Source of the DNA: Alphaproteobacteria bacterium
GTDB lineage: Bacteria > Pseudomonadota > Alphaproteobacteria > SP197
Direction of reading: 5' to 3'
Assembly (NCBI GenBank): GCA_016869675.1
Contig: VGDP01000006.1
Coordinates: 1-64,000 of the forward strand
Length of the DNA: 64,000 bases
In this document: positions 13,347 to 23,787 of the stretch, piece by piece
Layout: each line of letters opens with the position of its first letter
How positions within the stretch are numbered: the stretch's first letter is position 1
Program-made: the position numbers and the translations under genes
Notes under the pieces: model-generated
Databases searched by the model: none
What the model was told of the DNA's origin: nothing
What the model saw: the letters and a program-made list of their open reading frames with translations, nothing else

Positions 13347-14471
13347 CTAGACGCGCATCGGCATGAGCACGTAGAGCGTGGCGGGATCGCCCAGGTCGCG
13401 CATCAGGGTCGGCGCCGCGGCATCCGCCATGGCGAACTCGATCGCCGCGCCGTCGGTGCGCTCGGTCATGTCGAGCAGGTAGCGGGCGTTGAAGCCGATC
13501 TCGATGGCCGGGCCGTCATAGGTGACGTCCAGCTCCTCGGCGGCGCTGCCGCTGTCGGGGCTGTTGGCCGAGAGCCGGAGCCGCCCGCCGTCCTTGCCGG
13601 ACTCCAGCGCCATCTTCACGGTGCGCGATCGTTCGGTGGAAATCGTCGCGACGCGATCGACCGCCTCGGAGAAGCGCTTGCCGTCCACCGCCATGATCTT
13701 GTCGTTCTGGGTCGGGATGACGCGCTCGTACTCGGGGAATGTGCCGTCGATCAGCTTGGAGGTGAGCACGACGCGGCCCAGCGCGAAGCGGATCTTGGTG
13801 CGGCTGACCCCGATGGTCACGGCGCCATCGGCGTCGTCCGCCAGCTTGCGCAGCTCGAGCACCGCCTTACGCGGCACGATGACGCCGGGGATGCCGGCGG
13901 CGCCATCGGGCATGGCCGTATCGAAGCGCGCCAGCCGATGTCCGTCGGTGGCCACGGCGCACAGCACCTGGTCGGCGGCCCGCGTGTGCAGGTAGACGCC
14001 GTTCAGGTAATAGCGGGTCTCCTCGGTCGAGATGGCGAACCGCGTGCGGTCGATCATGCGGCGCACCACGTCGACCGGCAGGGCAAACTCGTGGTCGAAA
14101 TCGCCATCCGCCATCACGGGGAAATCGTCGGTCGGCAGGCAAGGCAGGGCGAAGCGCGACCGGCCGCAGCGGATGGTGATGCGCCCGCCGTCCCCGGCAG
14201 TCTCGAGCGCGACCTCGGCGCCCTCGGGCAGCTTGCGCACGATGTCGTGGGCCAAGTGCGCGGGCACGGTGGTGCCGCCCTCGGCGCCCACGTGCGCGTC
14301 GACCGTCTCGACCAATTCCAGGTCCATGTCCGTCGCGGTGACCTCGAGCCGCCCGTCGCGCCCCATGAGGAGAACGTTCGACAGGATCGGGATCGTGTTG
14401 CGCCGTTCGACGACGCTCTGGACGTGGCTGAGCGCCTTGAGCAGCGCGGCGCGGTCGATGGCGAGCTTCAT
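13347..14471 (-). CDS. dnaN: DNA polymerase III beta sliding clamp
   Basis: MKLAIDRAALLKALSHVQSVVERRNTIPILSNVLL...TLYVLMPMRV. Confidence 0.98.
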   Translation of the reverse strand: MKLAIDRAALLKALSHVQSVVERRNTIPILSNVLLMGRDGRLEVTATDMDLELVETVDAHVGAEGGTTVPAHLAHDIVRKLPEGAEVALETAGDGGRITIRCGRSRFALPCLPTDDFPVMADGDFDHEFALPVDVVRRMIDRTRFAISTEETRYYLNGVYLHTRAADQVLCAVATDGHRLARFDTAMPDGAAGIPGVIVPRKAVLELRKLADDADGAVTIGVSRTKIRFALGRVVLTSKLIDGTFPEYERVIPTQNDKIMAVDGKRFSEAVDRVATISTERSRTVKMALESGKDGGRLRLSANSPDSGSAAEELDVTYDGPAIEIGFNARYLLDMTERTDGAAIEFAMADAAAPTLMRDLGDPATLYVLMPMRV

Positions 14472-14638
14472 GGCCTGGACGATCCGATGGCGCGTGACGG
14501 CGCCGGCACCCCCTTGCGCCGCCGCCCGCCTTTCCGCATGCGACATCGGAAAGGACATTGACTATACCAGATCAGCACAAAGGGTTAAGGATTTTCAACG
14601 GCTTGACGCCGTATGTTCACGGCCCGTTCCGGGTCGGT

Positions 14639-15808
14639 TCAGAGCCGCCGGAACTGTTTGGACAGCGCCAGGCCCTGGCGCTGGTAGGACGAGCCGATGG
14701 TGCCACCGTAGAGCTTGTCGGGCCGCGCCGTGAGGCGTTCGTAGAGCAGGCGGCCGAGGATCTGGCCGTGCTCGATCAGGAAGGGCACCTCGTGGCTGCG
14801 CACTTCGAGCACGGCACGCGTGGCGCCGCCGCCGGCCTCGTCGTGGCCGAAACCCGGGTCGAAGAAGCCGGCGTAGTGCACGCGGAACTCGCCCATCTGG
14901 GTGTCGTAGGCCGCCATCTCGGCCGCGTAATCGGGCGGCACGCTGATCGTGTTCTCGGAGGCCAGGATGTAGAACTCGCTGGGGTCGAGGATGATCGCGT
15001 CGTCCATGGTCGCGCTCACCGGTTCCCAGAACGCGGCCGGGTCGTAGGCGCCGACGAGGTCGATATCGACCACGTCCGTGTGCCGCCGGGCACGCCAGCC
15101 GATGATGCCGTTGGGGCCGGCGGTGCGCAGATCGACCGAGATGGCGAAACCGCCGTCGACCGAATCGTCGGCGGTGATCGAGACGACCTTGTCCCGTTCG
15201 CGCAATTCGCGCAGCGCGCGCACGCTATGGCGCGGCGAGCCCGAGCGCAGGCGGAGCTGCACTAGGCGCGAGCCCTTGCACACGATGACGCTGAAGCCGC
15301 GCGGCGAGATCTCGGCGTAGAGCGGCCCGCGGTAGCCCGGCCGCACCACGTCGAACTCGAGCCCGCCGTTGGTGATGACGCGGCTGAACACGTTGAGCCG
15401 CCCGGTCGAGCTCTTGGGGTTGGCGATGCCGCTGGTGCGGTAGCCGAGCCGCACGTGCTCCATGAGCGGCACGATGTAGACGCAGCCCTGTTCCAGCACG
15501 GCGCCGCGCGTCAGGTCGATCTCGTGCATGTTGAGCCGCTCGAGCTTCGCCTCGACGTCCTGGCCGGGCGCGGGCAGGAAGCTCGCGCGCACGCGGTAGG
15601 CCACGGCGCCGAGGCGCAGGTCGATGCTGGCCGGCTGGATCTGATCCTCGCCGATCTCCTCGGTCGCCGTGATCGCGCGCTCGTGCACCATGGCGCGCAG
15701 GCGCTGGGACGGCAGGATGCCGGTCGAACGGTCGCCGTCGCGCTCGGCCTCGTCCGCGCCCTGGTCGGGGAACAGGGTCTCGACGTCGGACCGGCCGTCG
15801 CTGGTCAT
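14639..15808 (-). CDS. dcd: 2'-deoxycytidine 5'-triphosphate deaminase (long form)
   Basis: GILPSQRLRAMVHERAI...QIQPASIDLRLG...NPKSSTGRLNVFSRVI...EISPRGFSVIVCKGSRLVQLRL. Confidence 0.88.
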   Translation of the reverse strand: MTSDGRSDVETLFPDQGADEAERDGDRSTGILPSQRLRAMVHERAITATEEIGEDQIQPASIDLRLGAVAYRVRASFLPAPGQDVEAKLERLNMHEIDLTRGAVLEQGCVYIVPLMEHVRLGYRTSGIANPKSSTGRLNVFSRVITNGGLEFDVVRPGYRGPLYAEISPRGFSVIVCKGSRLVQLRLRSGSPRHSVRALRELRERDKVVSITADDSVDGGFAISVDLRTAGPNGIIGWRARRHTDVVDIDLVGAYDPAAFWEPVSATMDDAIILDPSEFYILASENTISVPPDYAAEMAAYDTQMGEFRVHYAGFFDPGFGHDEAGGGATRAVLEVRSHEVPFLIEHGQILGRLLYERLTARPDKLYGGTIGSSYQRQGLALSKQFRRL

Positions 15809-15815
15809 GGCCCGT

Positions 15816-17201
15816 TCAGCCCTCGAGCATGCGCCGCAGCAGCTCGACGTCCTCGGCGAACGAGACGTCGCTGAGCCGCAGCTCCTCGACCTTGCGCACG
15901 GCGTGCATGACCGTGGTGTGGTCGCGGCCGCCGAACTTGCGGCCGATGTCGGGCAGGCTGCGCTGGGTCAGCTGCTTGGACAGGTACATGGCGATCTGGC
16001 GCGGCCGGGCGACGGCGCGCGCGCGCCGATCCGAGGTCATGTCGGCGAGCCGCATGTTGTAGTGCTCGGCGACGCGGCGCTGGATTTCCTCGACGGTCAC
16101 GTGGCGGTCGTGCGCGCGCAGCATGTCGCGCAAGAGATCCTGGGTGCCTTCAAGCGTGACAGCGCGACCGACGAAATTGGCGTGGACGATCAGGCGCGTC
16201 AGCGCACCTTCCAGCTCGCGCACGTTGCCCGAGATGCGGTGCGCGAGGAACTCGAGCACCCGGTGCGGCACCGGCTGGCGCGGCGCCAGGGTTTCCAGGC
16301 GCGCCAGCAGGATGCCGAGCCTGAGTTCGTAATCCGTCGGGTGCAGGTCAGCCACCAGGCCCCAGCCCAGGCGCGAACGCAGGCGTTCCTCGACGCGATC
16401 CAAGTCCTTGGGCTGGCGGTCGGCCGAGATGACGATCTGCCGGTTCTGGTCCACCAGGGCGTTGAAGGTGTGGAAGAACTCCTCCTGGGTCGACTCCTTG
16501 CCGCTGATGAACTGCACGTCGTCGATCAGCAGCACGTCGACCGAACGGAACAGCTCCTTGAACGCCATGGTGTCCTTGAAACGGAGCGCACGGACAAACT
16601 GGTACATGAACGCCTCGGCCGACAGGTAGATGACCCGTCGGTCGGGCGCCGTCTCGCGGATGTGCCAGGCGATGGCGTGCATCAGGTGCGTCTTGCCGAG
16701 CCCGACACCGCCGTAGAGGTACAGCGGGTTGAACGTGACCTCGGCGGATTCCGCGACGCGGTGCGCGGCGGCGTGGGCGAACTCGTTGGGTTTGCCGACC
16801 ACGAAGTTGGCGAAGGTGAAGCGCGCGTCCAGCGGCGCCGAGACGTTGCGCATGGCGCCGTCGACCAGGGTGGGACGCGGCGCGCCGTTGCTAGTGGCCG
16901 GCTCATCCGCGGTGGCAACCGCCTCGTCCTCGCCGCCGGCGGTCTCAGCCACGTCGACCGAGACCTCGCGCACACTGGCGTCCTCGAGCGCCCACAGAGC
17001 GCGCAGGCGGTCGGCGTAGCGCGAGACGATCCAATCGCGCACGAAGACGCTGGGCACCGACAGCACCACCAAGCCTTCGCCGACCCGGTCCAGGGTCATC
17101 CGGCGCACCCAGCTGCGGTACTGGGTCTCGCCGATCTCGGCGCGCAGGCGGGCGCGCACCCGTTCCCAACGCGCCTGGATGTCGATCGCGGGAGCCGTCA
17201 T
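15816..17201 (-). CDS. dnaA: chromosomal replication initiator DnaA
   Basis: FVVGKPNEFAHAAAHRVAE...YLYGGVGLGKTHLMHAI...LLIDDVQFISGKESTQEEFFHTFN...GGRDHTTVMHAVRKVEEL; start at MTAPAIDIQ. Confidence 0.98.
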   Translation of the reverse strand: MTAPAIDIQARWERVRARLRAEIGETQYRSWVRRMTLDRVGEGLVVLSVPSVFVRDWIVSRYADRLRALWALEDASVREVSVDVAETAGGEDEAVATADEPATSNGAPRPTLVDGAMRNVSAPLDARFTFANFVVGKPNEFAHAAAHRVAESAEVTFNPLYLYGGVGLGKTHLMHAIAWHIRETAPDRRVIYLSAEAFMYQFVRALRFKDTMAFKELFRSVDVLLIDDVQFISGKESTQEEFFHTFNALVDQNRQIVISADRQPKDLDRVEERLRSRLGWGLVADLHPTDYELRLGILLARLETLAPRQPVPHRVLEFLAHRISGNVRELEGALTRLIVHANFVGRAVTLEGTQDLLRDMLRAHDRHVTVEEIQRRVAEHYNMRLADMTSDRRARAVARPRQIAMYLSKQLTQRSLPDIGRKFGGRDHTTVMHAVRKVEELRLSDVSFAEDVELLRRMLEG

Positions 17202-17211
17202 GACCGGGCGC

Positions 17212-17661
17212 CTAGGTCTGGGTCCACGGCAGGCCGGCGGCTTTCCAGCCGGCCTTGGCGCCACGGTGGCCGGCGTCGTCTAGCGGTCCCTCGAAGCCGT
17301 CGGCCAGATTGTAGCAGCGCGCGAAACCGCGCTCGGTCATGGCGATCGCCGCGGCCTTGCTGCGCGCGCCGCTCCGGCACAGGAAGACGATGGCATCCTC
17401 GCGCGCGATGCTCGCCTCGGTCAGATCCTGTTCGAACGTCTGGTTCACGCTCATGGCCGGGTAGACCTGCCACGAGATCAGGTCGGGCTTCTTACCGAGC
17501 CGCGTCAGGTCGGGGAGGCCGACATAGGCCCACTCCGACGACGTGCGCACATCGACCAGGCGCGCGGTCGCTTCCGCCTCGATCACGCGCCACGCCTCGA
17601 CCGGCTGAAGATCGCCGGCATAGCCCACCGCCGAGCCGCCCCGCCCCGCGCCTCCGGCCAT
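17212..17661 (-). CDS. rhodanese-like domain protein
   Basis: ARLVDVRTSSEWAYVGLPDL...AIVFLCRSGARSKAAAIAMTERGF. Confidence 0.88.
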   Translation of the reverse strand: MAGGAGRGGSAVGYAGDLQPVEAWRVIEAEATARLVDVRTSSEWAYVGLPDLTRLGKKPDLISWQVYPAMSVNQTFEQDLTEASIAREDAIVFLCRSGARSKAAAIAMTERGFARCYNLADGFEGPLDDAGHRGAKAGWKAAGLPWTQT

Positions 17662-17792
17662 CCGCCTCCTCCTCTACCCGCCGTGGGGGGGCGCGCCACC
17701 CAAACGCATCCCCACGCAGCCGGAGTCGTTGCTCCGGCGGCGGCCGATCTCGACCGATCGTCTTCCTGATTTGGTCCGAGGCAGCGTTCCCC

Positions 17793-17824
17793 TCGAACCC
17801 ATTTACGCTCGAACCCATTTACGC
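17793..17824. repeat. two tandem copies of 16-bp unit TCGAACCCATTTACGC
   Basis: Direct reading: tcgaacccatttacgc tcgaacccatttacgc. Confidence 0.9.
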
Positions 17825-17918
17825 TAACCCGACGATGCCGTCCGAGGCAACGGGGATGAATCTAGAACGGCGATTCTTTAGCCCGGCGTTGCGACGGCGC
17901 GACACTCGCGCGACGGCG

Positions 17919-18197
17919 TCACGACGACGCCTTGCCGCCCATCGTCTTGATGCGCTTCGCCAGGCGCGAGACCTTGCGCGACGCGGCGTTCTTCGCCACC
18001 ACGCCGGCGCGCACGCCGCGCTTCAGTTCGGGTTCCGCCGCGCGCAGCGCCGCGCGCGCCTTGTCCGTGTCGCCGCCTTCCAGCGCGCGTTCGACCGCCT
18101 TGACGAACGTGCGCACGCGGCTCTTGCGCGCGGTGTTCACCGTGGTGCGGCGCACCGTCTGGCGCGCGCGCTTCTTAGCTGACTCCGTGTTGGCCAT
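17919..18197 (-). CDS. rpsT: 30S ribosomal protein S20
   Basis: MANTESAKKRARQTVRRTTVNTARKSRVRTFVKAVERAL... Confidence 0.97.
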   Translation of the reverse strand: MANTESAKKRARQTVRRTTVNTARKSRVRTFVKAVERALEGGDTDKARAALRAAEPELKRGVRAGVVAKNAASRKVSRLAKRIKTMGGKASS

Positions 18198-18252
18198 AAT
18201 CGGGTCCGTCCCAGTGGGAAAGCGGGGCTTATAAGCCTGCGGCGCCGGCCGG

Positions 18253-19026
18253 TCAACGGTGGCGGAACGCGGGCGCGCGCTTCTCGACGAACGCGGCCAT
18301 GCCCTCGGCCCGGTCGTCGTGGGCGAAGCACGCGTAGAACTGGTTGCGTTCGTACGTCAGGCCCTCGGCCAGGGTCGACTCGAAGGCGCGGTTGACCGCG
18401 TCCTTGGCCTTGGCGACCACGGGGCGCGAGAGCTTCGCTATGCTAGTTGCGATGGCCACGGCCTCGTCGACGACGCTGGCGGTGGGCACAACCTTGGCGA
18501 CCAGGCCCCAGCGTTCGGCGGTGGCCGCGTCGATCATCTCGCCGGTCAGCATCATCATCATGGCGCGCGCCTTGCCGATGGCGCGGGTCAGCCGCTGGGT
18601 GCCGCCGGCGCCGGGGATGACGCCCAGCTTGATCTCGGGCTGGCCGAAGCGCGCGTTCTCGGCGGCGATGATCATGTCGCACATCATGGCGACCTCGCAG
18701 CCGCCGCCCAGGGCGACACCGGCCACGGCCGCGATCAGCGGCTTGCGCGCGTGCGCGACGTCCGCCCATGAATCGATGAAGCGCGTCGCCGAGGCGGCGG
18801 CGAAGTCGAGCGCCTGCATCTCCTTGATGTCGGCGCCGGCGGCGAACGCGCGCTCGCTGCCCGTCAGCACCACGGCACCCACCGCGTCGTCCGCGTCGAA
18901 GGCGCGAAGCGCCGCGTTCAGCTCGGCGATGACCTGGCCGTTCAGCGCGTTCAGCGCCTTGGGCCGGTTGAGCGTGATCAGCCCCACGGGGCCACGCGTT
19001 TCGACGAGCAGGGTCTCGTAAGCCAT
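18253..19026 (-). CDS. enoyl-CoA hydratase
   Basis: [18 protein letters not shown]...[11 protein letters not shown]...[50 protein letters not shown]. Confidence 0.95.
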   Translation of the reverse strand: MAYETLLVETRGPVGLITLNRPKALNALNGQVIAELNAALRAFDADDAVGAVVLTGSERAFAAGADIKEMQALDFAAASATRFIDSWADVAHARKPLIAAVAGVALGGGCEVAMMCDMIIAAENARFGQPEIKLGVIPGAGGTQRLTRAIGKARAMMMMLTGEMIDAATAERWGLVAKVVPTASVVDEAVAIATSIAKLSRPVVAKAKDAVNRAFESTLAEGLTYERNQFYACFAHDDRAEGMAAFVEKRAPAFRHR

Positions 19027-19079
19027 GGTCATGGTCTCCGTCGCGATCATTCGTGGATGGGATCGAAGGCGCGCCGCGC

Positions 19080-19433
19080 CTATTCGGTTTCCGGCGTCAG
19101 CGAGAAGCGCACGGTCAGGCCGGCGGCGTTCTCGGTCGTGGTGATGGTCAGGTGCTCGTCCTCGCGCACATAGGCGCCGGGTCCTTCGGCGCGCCAGCCG
19201 AGCTGCGGCAGTGTATCCGCGTAGAAGGTGGCGACGGAGGCGGCGTCCACCGGCCCGGCGGCGAAGGTCTCGACGATGCGGCCCGAGGCGCTGTCGAACA
19301 CGGTTCCCGCCCCCTGCACATCGGTCAGCCCTTCCATCAGCGGCAGATCGTCGATGCCGCGCACGAAGCCCTCGGCGAGCGCCGGGGCCGCGAGCGCGGC
19401 GAACACGACGGCGATTCGGAGCGCGGATAGCAT
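19080..19433 (-). CDS. small exported hypothetical protein
   Basis: [22 protein letters not shown] signal peptide; ORF trimmed to this ATG. Confidence 0.65.
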   Translation of the reverse strand: MLSALRIAVVFAALAAPALAEGFVRGIDDLPLMEGLTDVQGAGTVFDSASGRIVETFAAGPVDAASVATFYADTLPQLGWRAEGPGAYVREDEHLTITTTENAAGLTVRFSLTPETE

Positions 19434-19440
19434 GGAAGCC

Positions 19441-20271
19441 TCAGCGTTGTCTGGCGGGACAATAGAACGTCGAGCGATTCGCTTGCACGATGCGCCGCAC
19501 CGTACCGCCGCAGCGGCAGCCCGGGCACTTGACGCCTTCGCGATCGTAGACCGCCCAGCGGTGCTGGAAGTAGCCAAGCTCGCCGTCCGCCTGCACGTAG
19601 TCGCGCAAGGACGAACCACCCGCCTCGATCGCCTCGGTCACGGCCTCGCGCAAGGCCTTGGCCAGCGCGTCGGCCCGCCGCCCGGTCACCGTGGCGGCCA
19701 GGCGGCGCGGCGACAGGCGCGCGCGCCACAGCGCCTCGCACGCGTAGATGTTGCCGATGCCGGCGACAACACGTTGGTCGAGCAGCGCCGGCTTGATCGG
19801 CGTATGCCTGCCGGCCAGGCGCGCGGCCAGGAACGGTCCGTCGAAGACGGCGTCCAGCGGGTCGGGCGCAAGCCCCGCCATCAGGGGATGGGTGTCCAGG
19901 TCGGCGCGGTCGACCAGGGTCATCAGGCCGAAACGGCGGGCGTCGTTGTAGACGACGCGGCGGCCGTCGTCGGTCTCGAACACCACATGGTCGTGGGGCG
20001 AGGGCGGCGGGCCGTTGCCGCCGGCGATCACCATACGACCCGACATGCCCAGATGGGCGATCAGCACCTCGGCGTTGTCCAGCTCGATCAACAGGTACTT
20101 GGCGCGGCGCGCGAGCCCGACGACCGTGCGCCCGGTCAGGCGCTGGGCGAAGCGTTCGGGGAACGGGATGCGCAGGTCCGGGCGGCGCTGCTCGACGCGG
20201 ACCAGCCGGCGCCCTTCCAGCACGCGGGCCAGACCGCGGCGCACCGTCTCGACCTCGGGGAGCTCGGGCAT
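19441..20271 (-). CDS. mutM: formamidopyrimidine-DNA glycosylase
   Basis: [21 protein letters not shown]...; C-terminal zinc finger [28 protein letters not shown]. Confidence 0.97.
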   Translation of the reverse strand: MPELPEVETVRRGLARVLEGRRLVRVEQRRPDLRIPFPERFAQRLTGRTVVGLARRAKYLLIELDNAEVLIAHLGMSGRMVIAGGNGPPPSPHDHVVFETDDGRRVVYNDARRFGLMTLVDRADLDTHPLMAGLAPDPLDAVFDGPFLAARLAGRHTPIKPALLDQRVVAGIGNIYACEALWRARLSPRRLAATVTGRRADALAKALREAVTEAIEAGGSSLRDYVQADGELGYFQHRWAVYDREGVKCPGCRCGGTVRRIVQANRSTFYCPARQR

Positions 20272-20318
20272 GGCGCCAAGCTAGCGCGCGGTTTACCACG
20301 GCGCTATGGTCCGCTGCG

Positions 20319-21089
20319 ATGGCCCGCCAGGCACCGCCCTCCCACACCGCGCCGATGGTCGATTTCGGCTTCCGCCGTGTCGCGGCGGACGCCAAGGCCG
20401 GTCTGGTGCGCGGCGTGTTCGATTCGGTCGCCGGCCGCTACGACCTGACGAACGACCTGATGAGCGGCGGCCTGCACCGGCTGTGGAAGGACGCGCTGGT
20501 ACGCCAACTCGACCCGCGTCAGGGCCAGCGCGTGCTCGACGTGGCGGGCGGCACCGGCGATGTGGCCCTGCGCATCGCGCGCCGCGTAGCCGAGCCGAGT
20601 GCCGTCACCGTGTGCGACATCAACCCGGCCATGGTGGCGATCGGGCGCGACCGCGCCATCGACAAGGGACTGGTGGACGCCATCGCCTGGGTCGTCGGCG
20701 ACGCCGAGGCCCTGCCCCTGCCCGACCGCTCGGTCGACGCCTACACGGTCGCCTTCGGCCTGCGCAACGTGACGCGGCTCGACGTCGCGCTCGCCGAGGC
20801 CCGGCGCGTCCTGGTGCCCGGCGGCCGCTTCCTGTGCCTGGAGTTCAGCCGGCTGGTCGTACCGGCGCTGCGGCCCATCTACGACGCCTACTCGTTCCGC
20901 CTGCTGCCCCTGATCGGCCAGGCGGTGACCGGCGACCGCGACGCCTACGCCTATCTGGTCGAGAGCATCCGGCGTTTCCCCGACCAGGCGGCATTCGCGG
21001 GCCGGATCGAGGCCGCGGGTTTCGCCGGTGTGCGCGCAACCAACCACTCGGGCGGCGTGGTCGCCATCCACGGCGCTTGGCGCGTCTGA
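20319..21089 (+). CDS. ubiE: bifunctional demethylmenaquinone/2-methoxy-6-polyprenyl-benzoquinol methylase
   Basis: [29 protein letters not shown]...[16 protein letters not shown]. Confidence 0.96.
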   Translation: MARQAPPSHTAPMVDFGFRRVAADAKAGLVRGVFDSVAGRYDLTNDLMSGGLHRLWKDALVRQLDPRQGQRVLDVAGGTGDVALRIARRVAEPSAVTVCDINPAMVAIGRDRAIDKGLVDAIAWVVGDAEALPLPDRSVDAYTVAFGLRNVTRLDVALAEARRVLVPGGRFLCLEFSRLVVPALRPIYDAYSFRLLPLIGQAVTGDRDAYAYLVESIRRFPDQAAFAGRIEAAGFAGVRATNHSGGVVAIHGAWRV

Positions 21090-21092
21090 GGC

Positions 21093-22595
21093 GTGATCGC
21101 GACGCTGCGCCATCTGGGACGGCTCGGTCGGATCGCCGCGACGCTGGCGCGTCACGACGCGCTCGAGGCCCTGATGCCGACCGGCGCGCCGGCCTGGCTG
21201 CGCCGTTCCGTTCGGCGCTTCGCGCGGCCTGGCGCCGAGGCGCGACCCGGGCGGCGCATCGCGCGGGCGCTGGCCGACCTGGGCCCCGCCTTCGTCAAGC
21301 TGGGCCAGATGCTGTCGGTGCGCCCCGACCTGGTGGGCGAGGCGATGGCCGAGGACCTGGCGGACCTGCAGGACCGCCTGGTGCCTTTCCCGGGCCAGGC
21401 CGCGCGCGCGGCGATCGCGCGCGATCTGGGCCAGCCGGTCGAGGCCCTGTTCGCCACGTTCGACGATGACGCGATCGCCGCCGCCTCGATCGCCCAGGTC
21501 CACTGGGGTACCACGACCGACGGCCGCGAGGTGGCGGTCAAGGTGCTGCGTCCGGGCATCGAGGCGGCGTTCGAGCGCGATCTCGCCCTGCTCGCCTGGC
21601 TCGCGCGCCTCGCCCGGCGCCTGATGCCGGGCCTCGCCCGGCTCAAGCCGGTCGAGACCATCGCGACGCTGGCCGAGAGCGTGCGGCTCGAGATGGACCT
21701 GCGCATGGAGGCGGCGGCGGCCTCGGAGCTGGCCGAGAACTTCAAGGGCGACGCGGGCTTCCGCGTGCCGGCGGTCGACTGGGCGCGCACCGGCCGGCGG
21801 GTGCTTACGCTCGAACGGATCGCCGGCACCCCCATCGACGAGCGCGACGCGCTGATTGCTGCCGGCCACGACCCGCGCGTGGTGCTGACGCGCGCCGCCG
21901 AGGCGCTGTTCAGTCAGGCGTTCGGCGACGGCTTCTTCCACGCCGACCTGCATCCGGGCAACCTGTTTGTCGACGCGGCTGGCACCATCGTCGCGGTCGA
22001 CTTCGGCATCATGGGCCGGCTCGACTGGGCGACGCGCCGCCACCTGGCCGACATCCTGGTCGGCTTCCTGACGCGCGATTACGCCCGCGTGGCCGAGGCC
22101 CACTTCGCCGCCGGCTACGTGCCCGCCGGCCGCTCAGCCGCCACCTTCCGTCAGGCGTGCCGCGCGATTGGCGAACCGATCCTCGGCCTGGCGATGAACG
22201 AGATCTCGGTGGCGCGCCTGCTCGGCCAGCTGTTCCGTGTCACGCGCGACTTCGGCATGGAGACGCAGACGCAGCTCCTGCTGCTGCAGAAGTCCATGGT
22301 GGTGGCCGAGGGTGTCGGGCGCGCGCTCGACCCCACGGTCAACATGTGGGAGCTGATTAGGCCCCTGATAGAGAGCTGGGCGGCCGAGCACCGCAGCCCC
22401 GAGGGCCGCGTGCGTGACGCGCTCAGCGAGGGTCTCGCCGCCGCCGCGCGGGTTCCCCGCATTCTGGCCGAGGCCGAGGCCGCGCTCGCCACGCTCAAAC
22501 GCGCCGCGAACCAGGCGGAAGCCCCGCGCGCGTCCGCGCTGCTGCCCTGGCTGGCCATCCTGCTGGCGCTCGCCCTGCTCGCCCTCGGCGACTGA
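21093..22595 (+). CDS. ubiB: ubiquinone biosynthesis kinase-like protein UbiB
   Basis: DLGPAFVKLGQMLSVRPDLVGEAMAEDLADLQDRLVPF...ADLHPGNLFVDAAGTIVAVDFGIMGRL. Confidence 0.95.
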   Translation: MIATLRHLGRLGRIAATLARHDALEALMPTGAPAWLRRSVRRFARPGAEARPGRRIARALADLGPAFVKLGQMLSVRPDLVGEAMAEDLADLQDRLVPFPGQAARAAIARDLGQPVEALFATFDDDAIAAASIAQVHWGTTTDGREVAVKVLRPGIEAAFERDLALLAWLARLARRLMPGLARLKPVETIATLAESVRLEMDLRMEAAAASELAENFKGDAGFRVPAVDWARTGRRVLTLERIAGTPIDERDALIAAGHDPRVVLTRAAEALFSQAFGDGFFHADLHPGNLFVDAAGTIVAVDFGIMGRLDWATRRHLADILVGFLTRDYARVAEAHFAAGYVPAGRSAATFRQACRAIGEPILGLAMNEISVARLLGQLFRVTRDFGMETQTQLLLLQKSMVVAEGVGRALDPTVNMWELIRPLIESWAAEHRSPEGRVRDALSEGLAAAARVPRILAEAEAALATLKRAANQAEAPRASALLPWLAILLALALLALGD

Positions 22596-22600
22596 CCCCG

Positions 22601-22924
22601 CTACGTCGCGTTCAGCCGTTCCTGCACGGCGGCGACGAAGGCGCGCGCGGCGCCCTTGGCCACGCCCCGGATGTCCAGGTTGTTCGAGCCGCCCGAGGTC
22701 TCGACGATCACCGTGTCCCACACCACACCCTTGTCGTGCACGACCGAGGACAAGCGGCCGAACGCCGCGTGCTCGTCGGTGCACACCCAGGGCAGCAGCA
22801 GGAAGCGCACCTTGGACGTGGCGACGCCGTCCGCGCTCAGCGTCATGCGGTGCGGGAACAGGAAACGCGTCGGGCTGAGCCGCGTGAGCGCCCACAGGCG
22901 GCTCGAACGGATCGCCTCGGTCAC
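22601..22924 (-). CDS. small hypothetical protein (GTG start)
   Basis: VTEAIRSSRLWALTRLSPTRFLFPHRMTLSADGVATSKVRF...; follows the AbrB-like gene directly. Confidence 0.5.
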   Translation of the reverse strand: MTEAIRSSRLWALTRLSPTRFLFPHRMTLSADGVATSKVRFLLLPWVCTDEHAAFGRLSSVVHDKGVVWDTVIVETSGGSNNLDIRGVAKGAARAFVAAVQERLNAT

Positions 22925-22929
22925 GGCCG

Positions 22930-23187
22930 TCAGAGCTTGGCGCTGGTCACACGCGCGGGCGCCAGCGCCGGCGCATCGGCCGGCGCCGTGGCGGGCGCCG
23001 GGCCGTCCTTGGCGCCGAGACGCGCGATCAGGTCGCCCACGCCATAGCGCACGGGGTGGATCGTCAGGCCGGCCTTGCCGATGTTTACGTCGATCGGCGA
23101 ACCTTCGGTCAAGCCGTTGTCCTGGCAGAACGTGTCGGGCAGGACGACGACCAGGTGCTGGCCGGACTTGACCACATGGGCGCGCAT
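22930..23187 (-). CDS. AbrB/MazE-like (SpoVT-AbrB fold) small protein
   Basis: MRAHVVKSGQHLVVVLPDTFCQDNGLTEGSPIDVNIGKAGLTIHPVR. Confidence 0.6.
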   Translation of the reverse strand: MRAHVVKSGQHLVVVLPDTFCQDNGLTEGSPIDVNIGKAGLTIHPVRYGVGDLIARLGAKDGPAPATAPADAPALAPARVTSAKL

Positions 23188-23337
23188 CACGGGCCTCGTT
23201 GGCGGAAACGACCCCGAGTCTAGCGGAGCCCAGGGCGCCATGCACGCCATAGAGTGGGGTGTTCAGGCCATGATCGTCGCCTTGCCGGTCGGGCCGTGGT
23301 TACCCTACGTTCAGGCGATCGTCCAGGGAGCCCTATC

Positions 23338-23787
23338 ATGGCGCGTGAGCTGGCCTACGCGGGACGGCTGGTCTGGGATCGCGATCCGGGCGGGCGGGCC
23401 TACGCGCGCTCGTTCCGCGTCGCGTTCGACGGCAAGCCGCCGATCGTGGGCTCGGCCGATCCGCACTTCCAGGGCGACCCAGGCCGCCACAACCCCGAGG
23501 AGCTGCTGCTGGCCGCGGTCGCCGGCTGCCACATGCTGACCTACGTAGCTCTGGCCGAACGCGCGCGCCTGCCGCTGCTGGTCTACGAGGACAACCCGAG
23601 CGGCACGGTCGCTATGAAGGACGGCCGCATGCGCTTCGTCGACATACTGCTGCGTCCGCGCGTGACCCTGGGCGAGGGCGGCGACCGCGCCAAGGCGCTG
23701 GCGCTGCACGGTGCCGCCGCAGACTACTGTTTCATCAGCAACTCGGTCAACTTCCCCGTGCGCCACGAACCCGAGGTCGCGCCGTGA
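23338..23787 (+). CDS. OsmC family protein
   Basis: MARELAYAGRLVWDRD...GRHNPEELLLAAVAGCHMLTYVALAERARLPL. Confidence 0.88.
   Translation: MARELAYAGRLVWDRDPGGRAYARSFRVAFDGKPPIVGSADPHFQGDPGRHNPEELLLAAVAGCHMLTYVALAERARLPLLVYEDNPSGTVAMKDGRMRFVDILLRPRVTLGEGGDRAKALALHGAAADYCFISNSVNFPVRHEPEVAP

Noticed and set aside
15669-18182. 837-aa plus-strand ORF
   Set aside because: Antisense to dnaA, rhodanese and rpsT; shadow ORF.
20304-22103. 599-aa minus-strand ORF
   Set aside because: Antisense to ubiE/ubiB.
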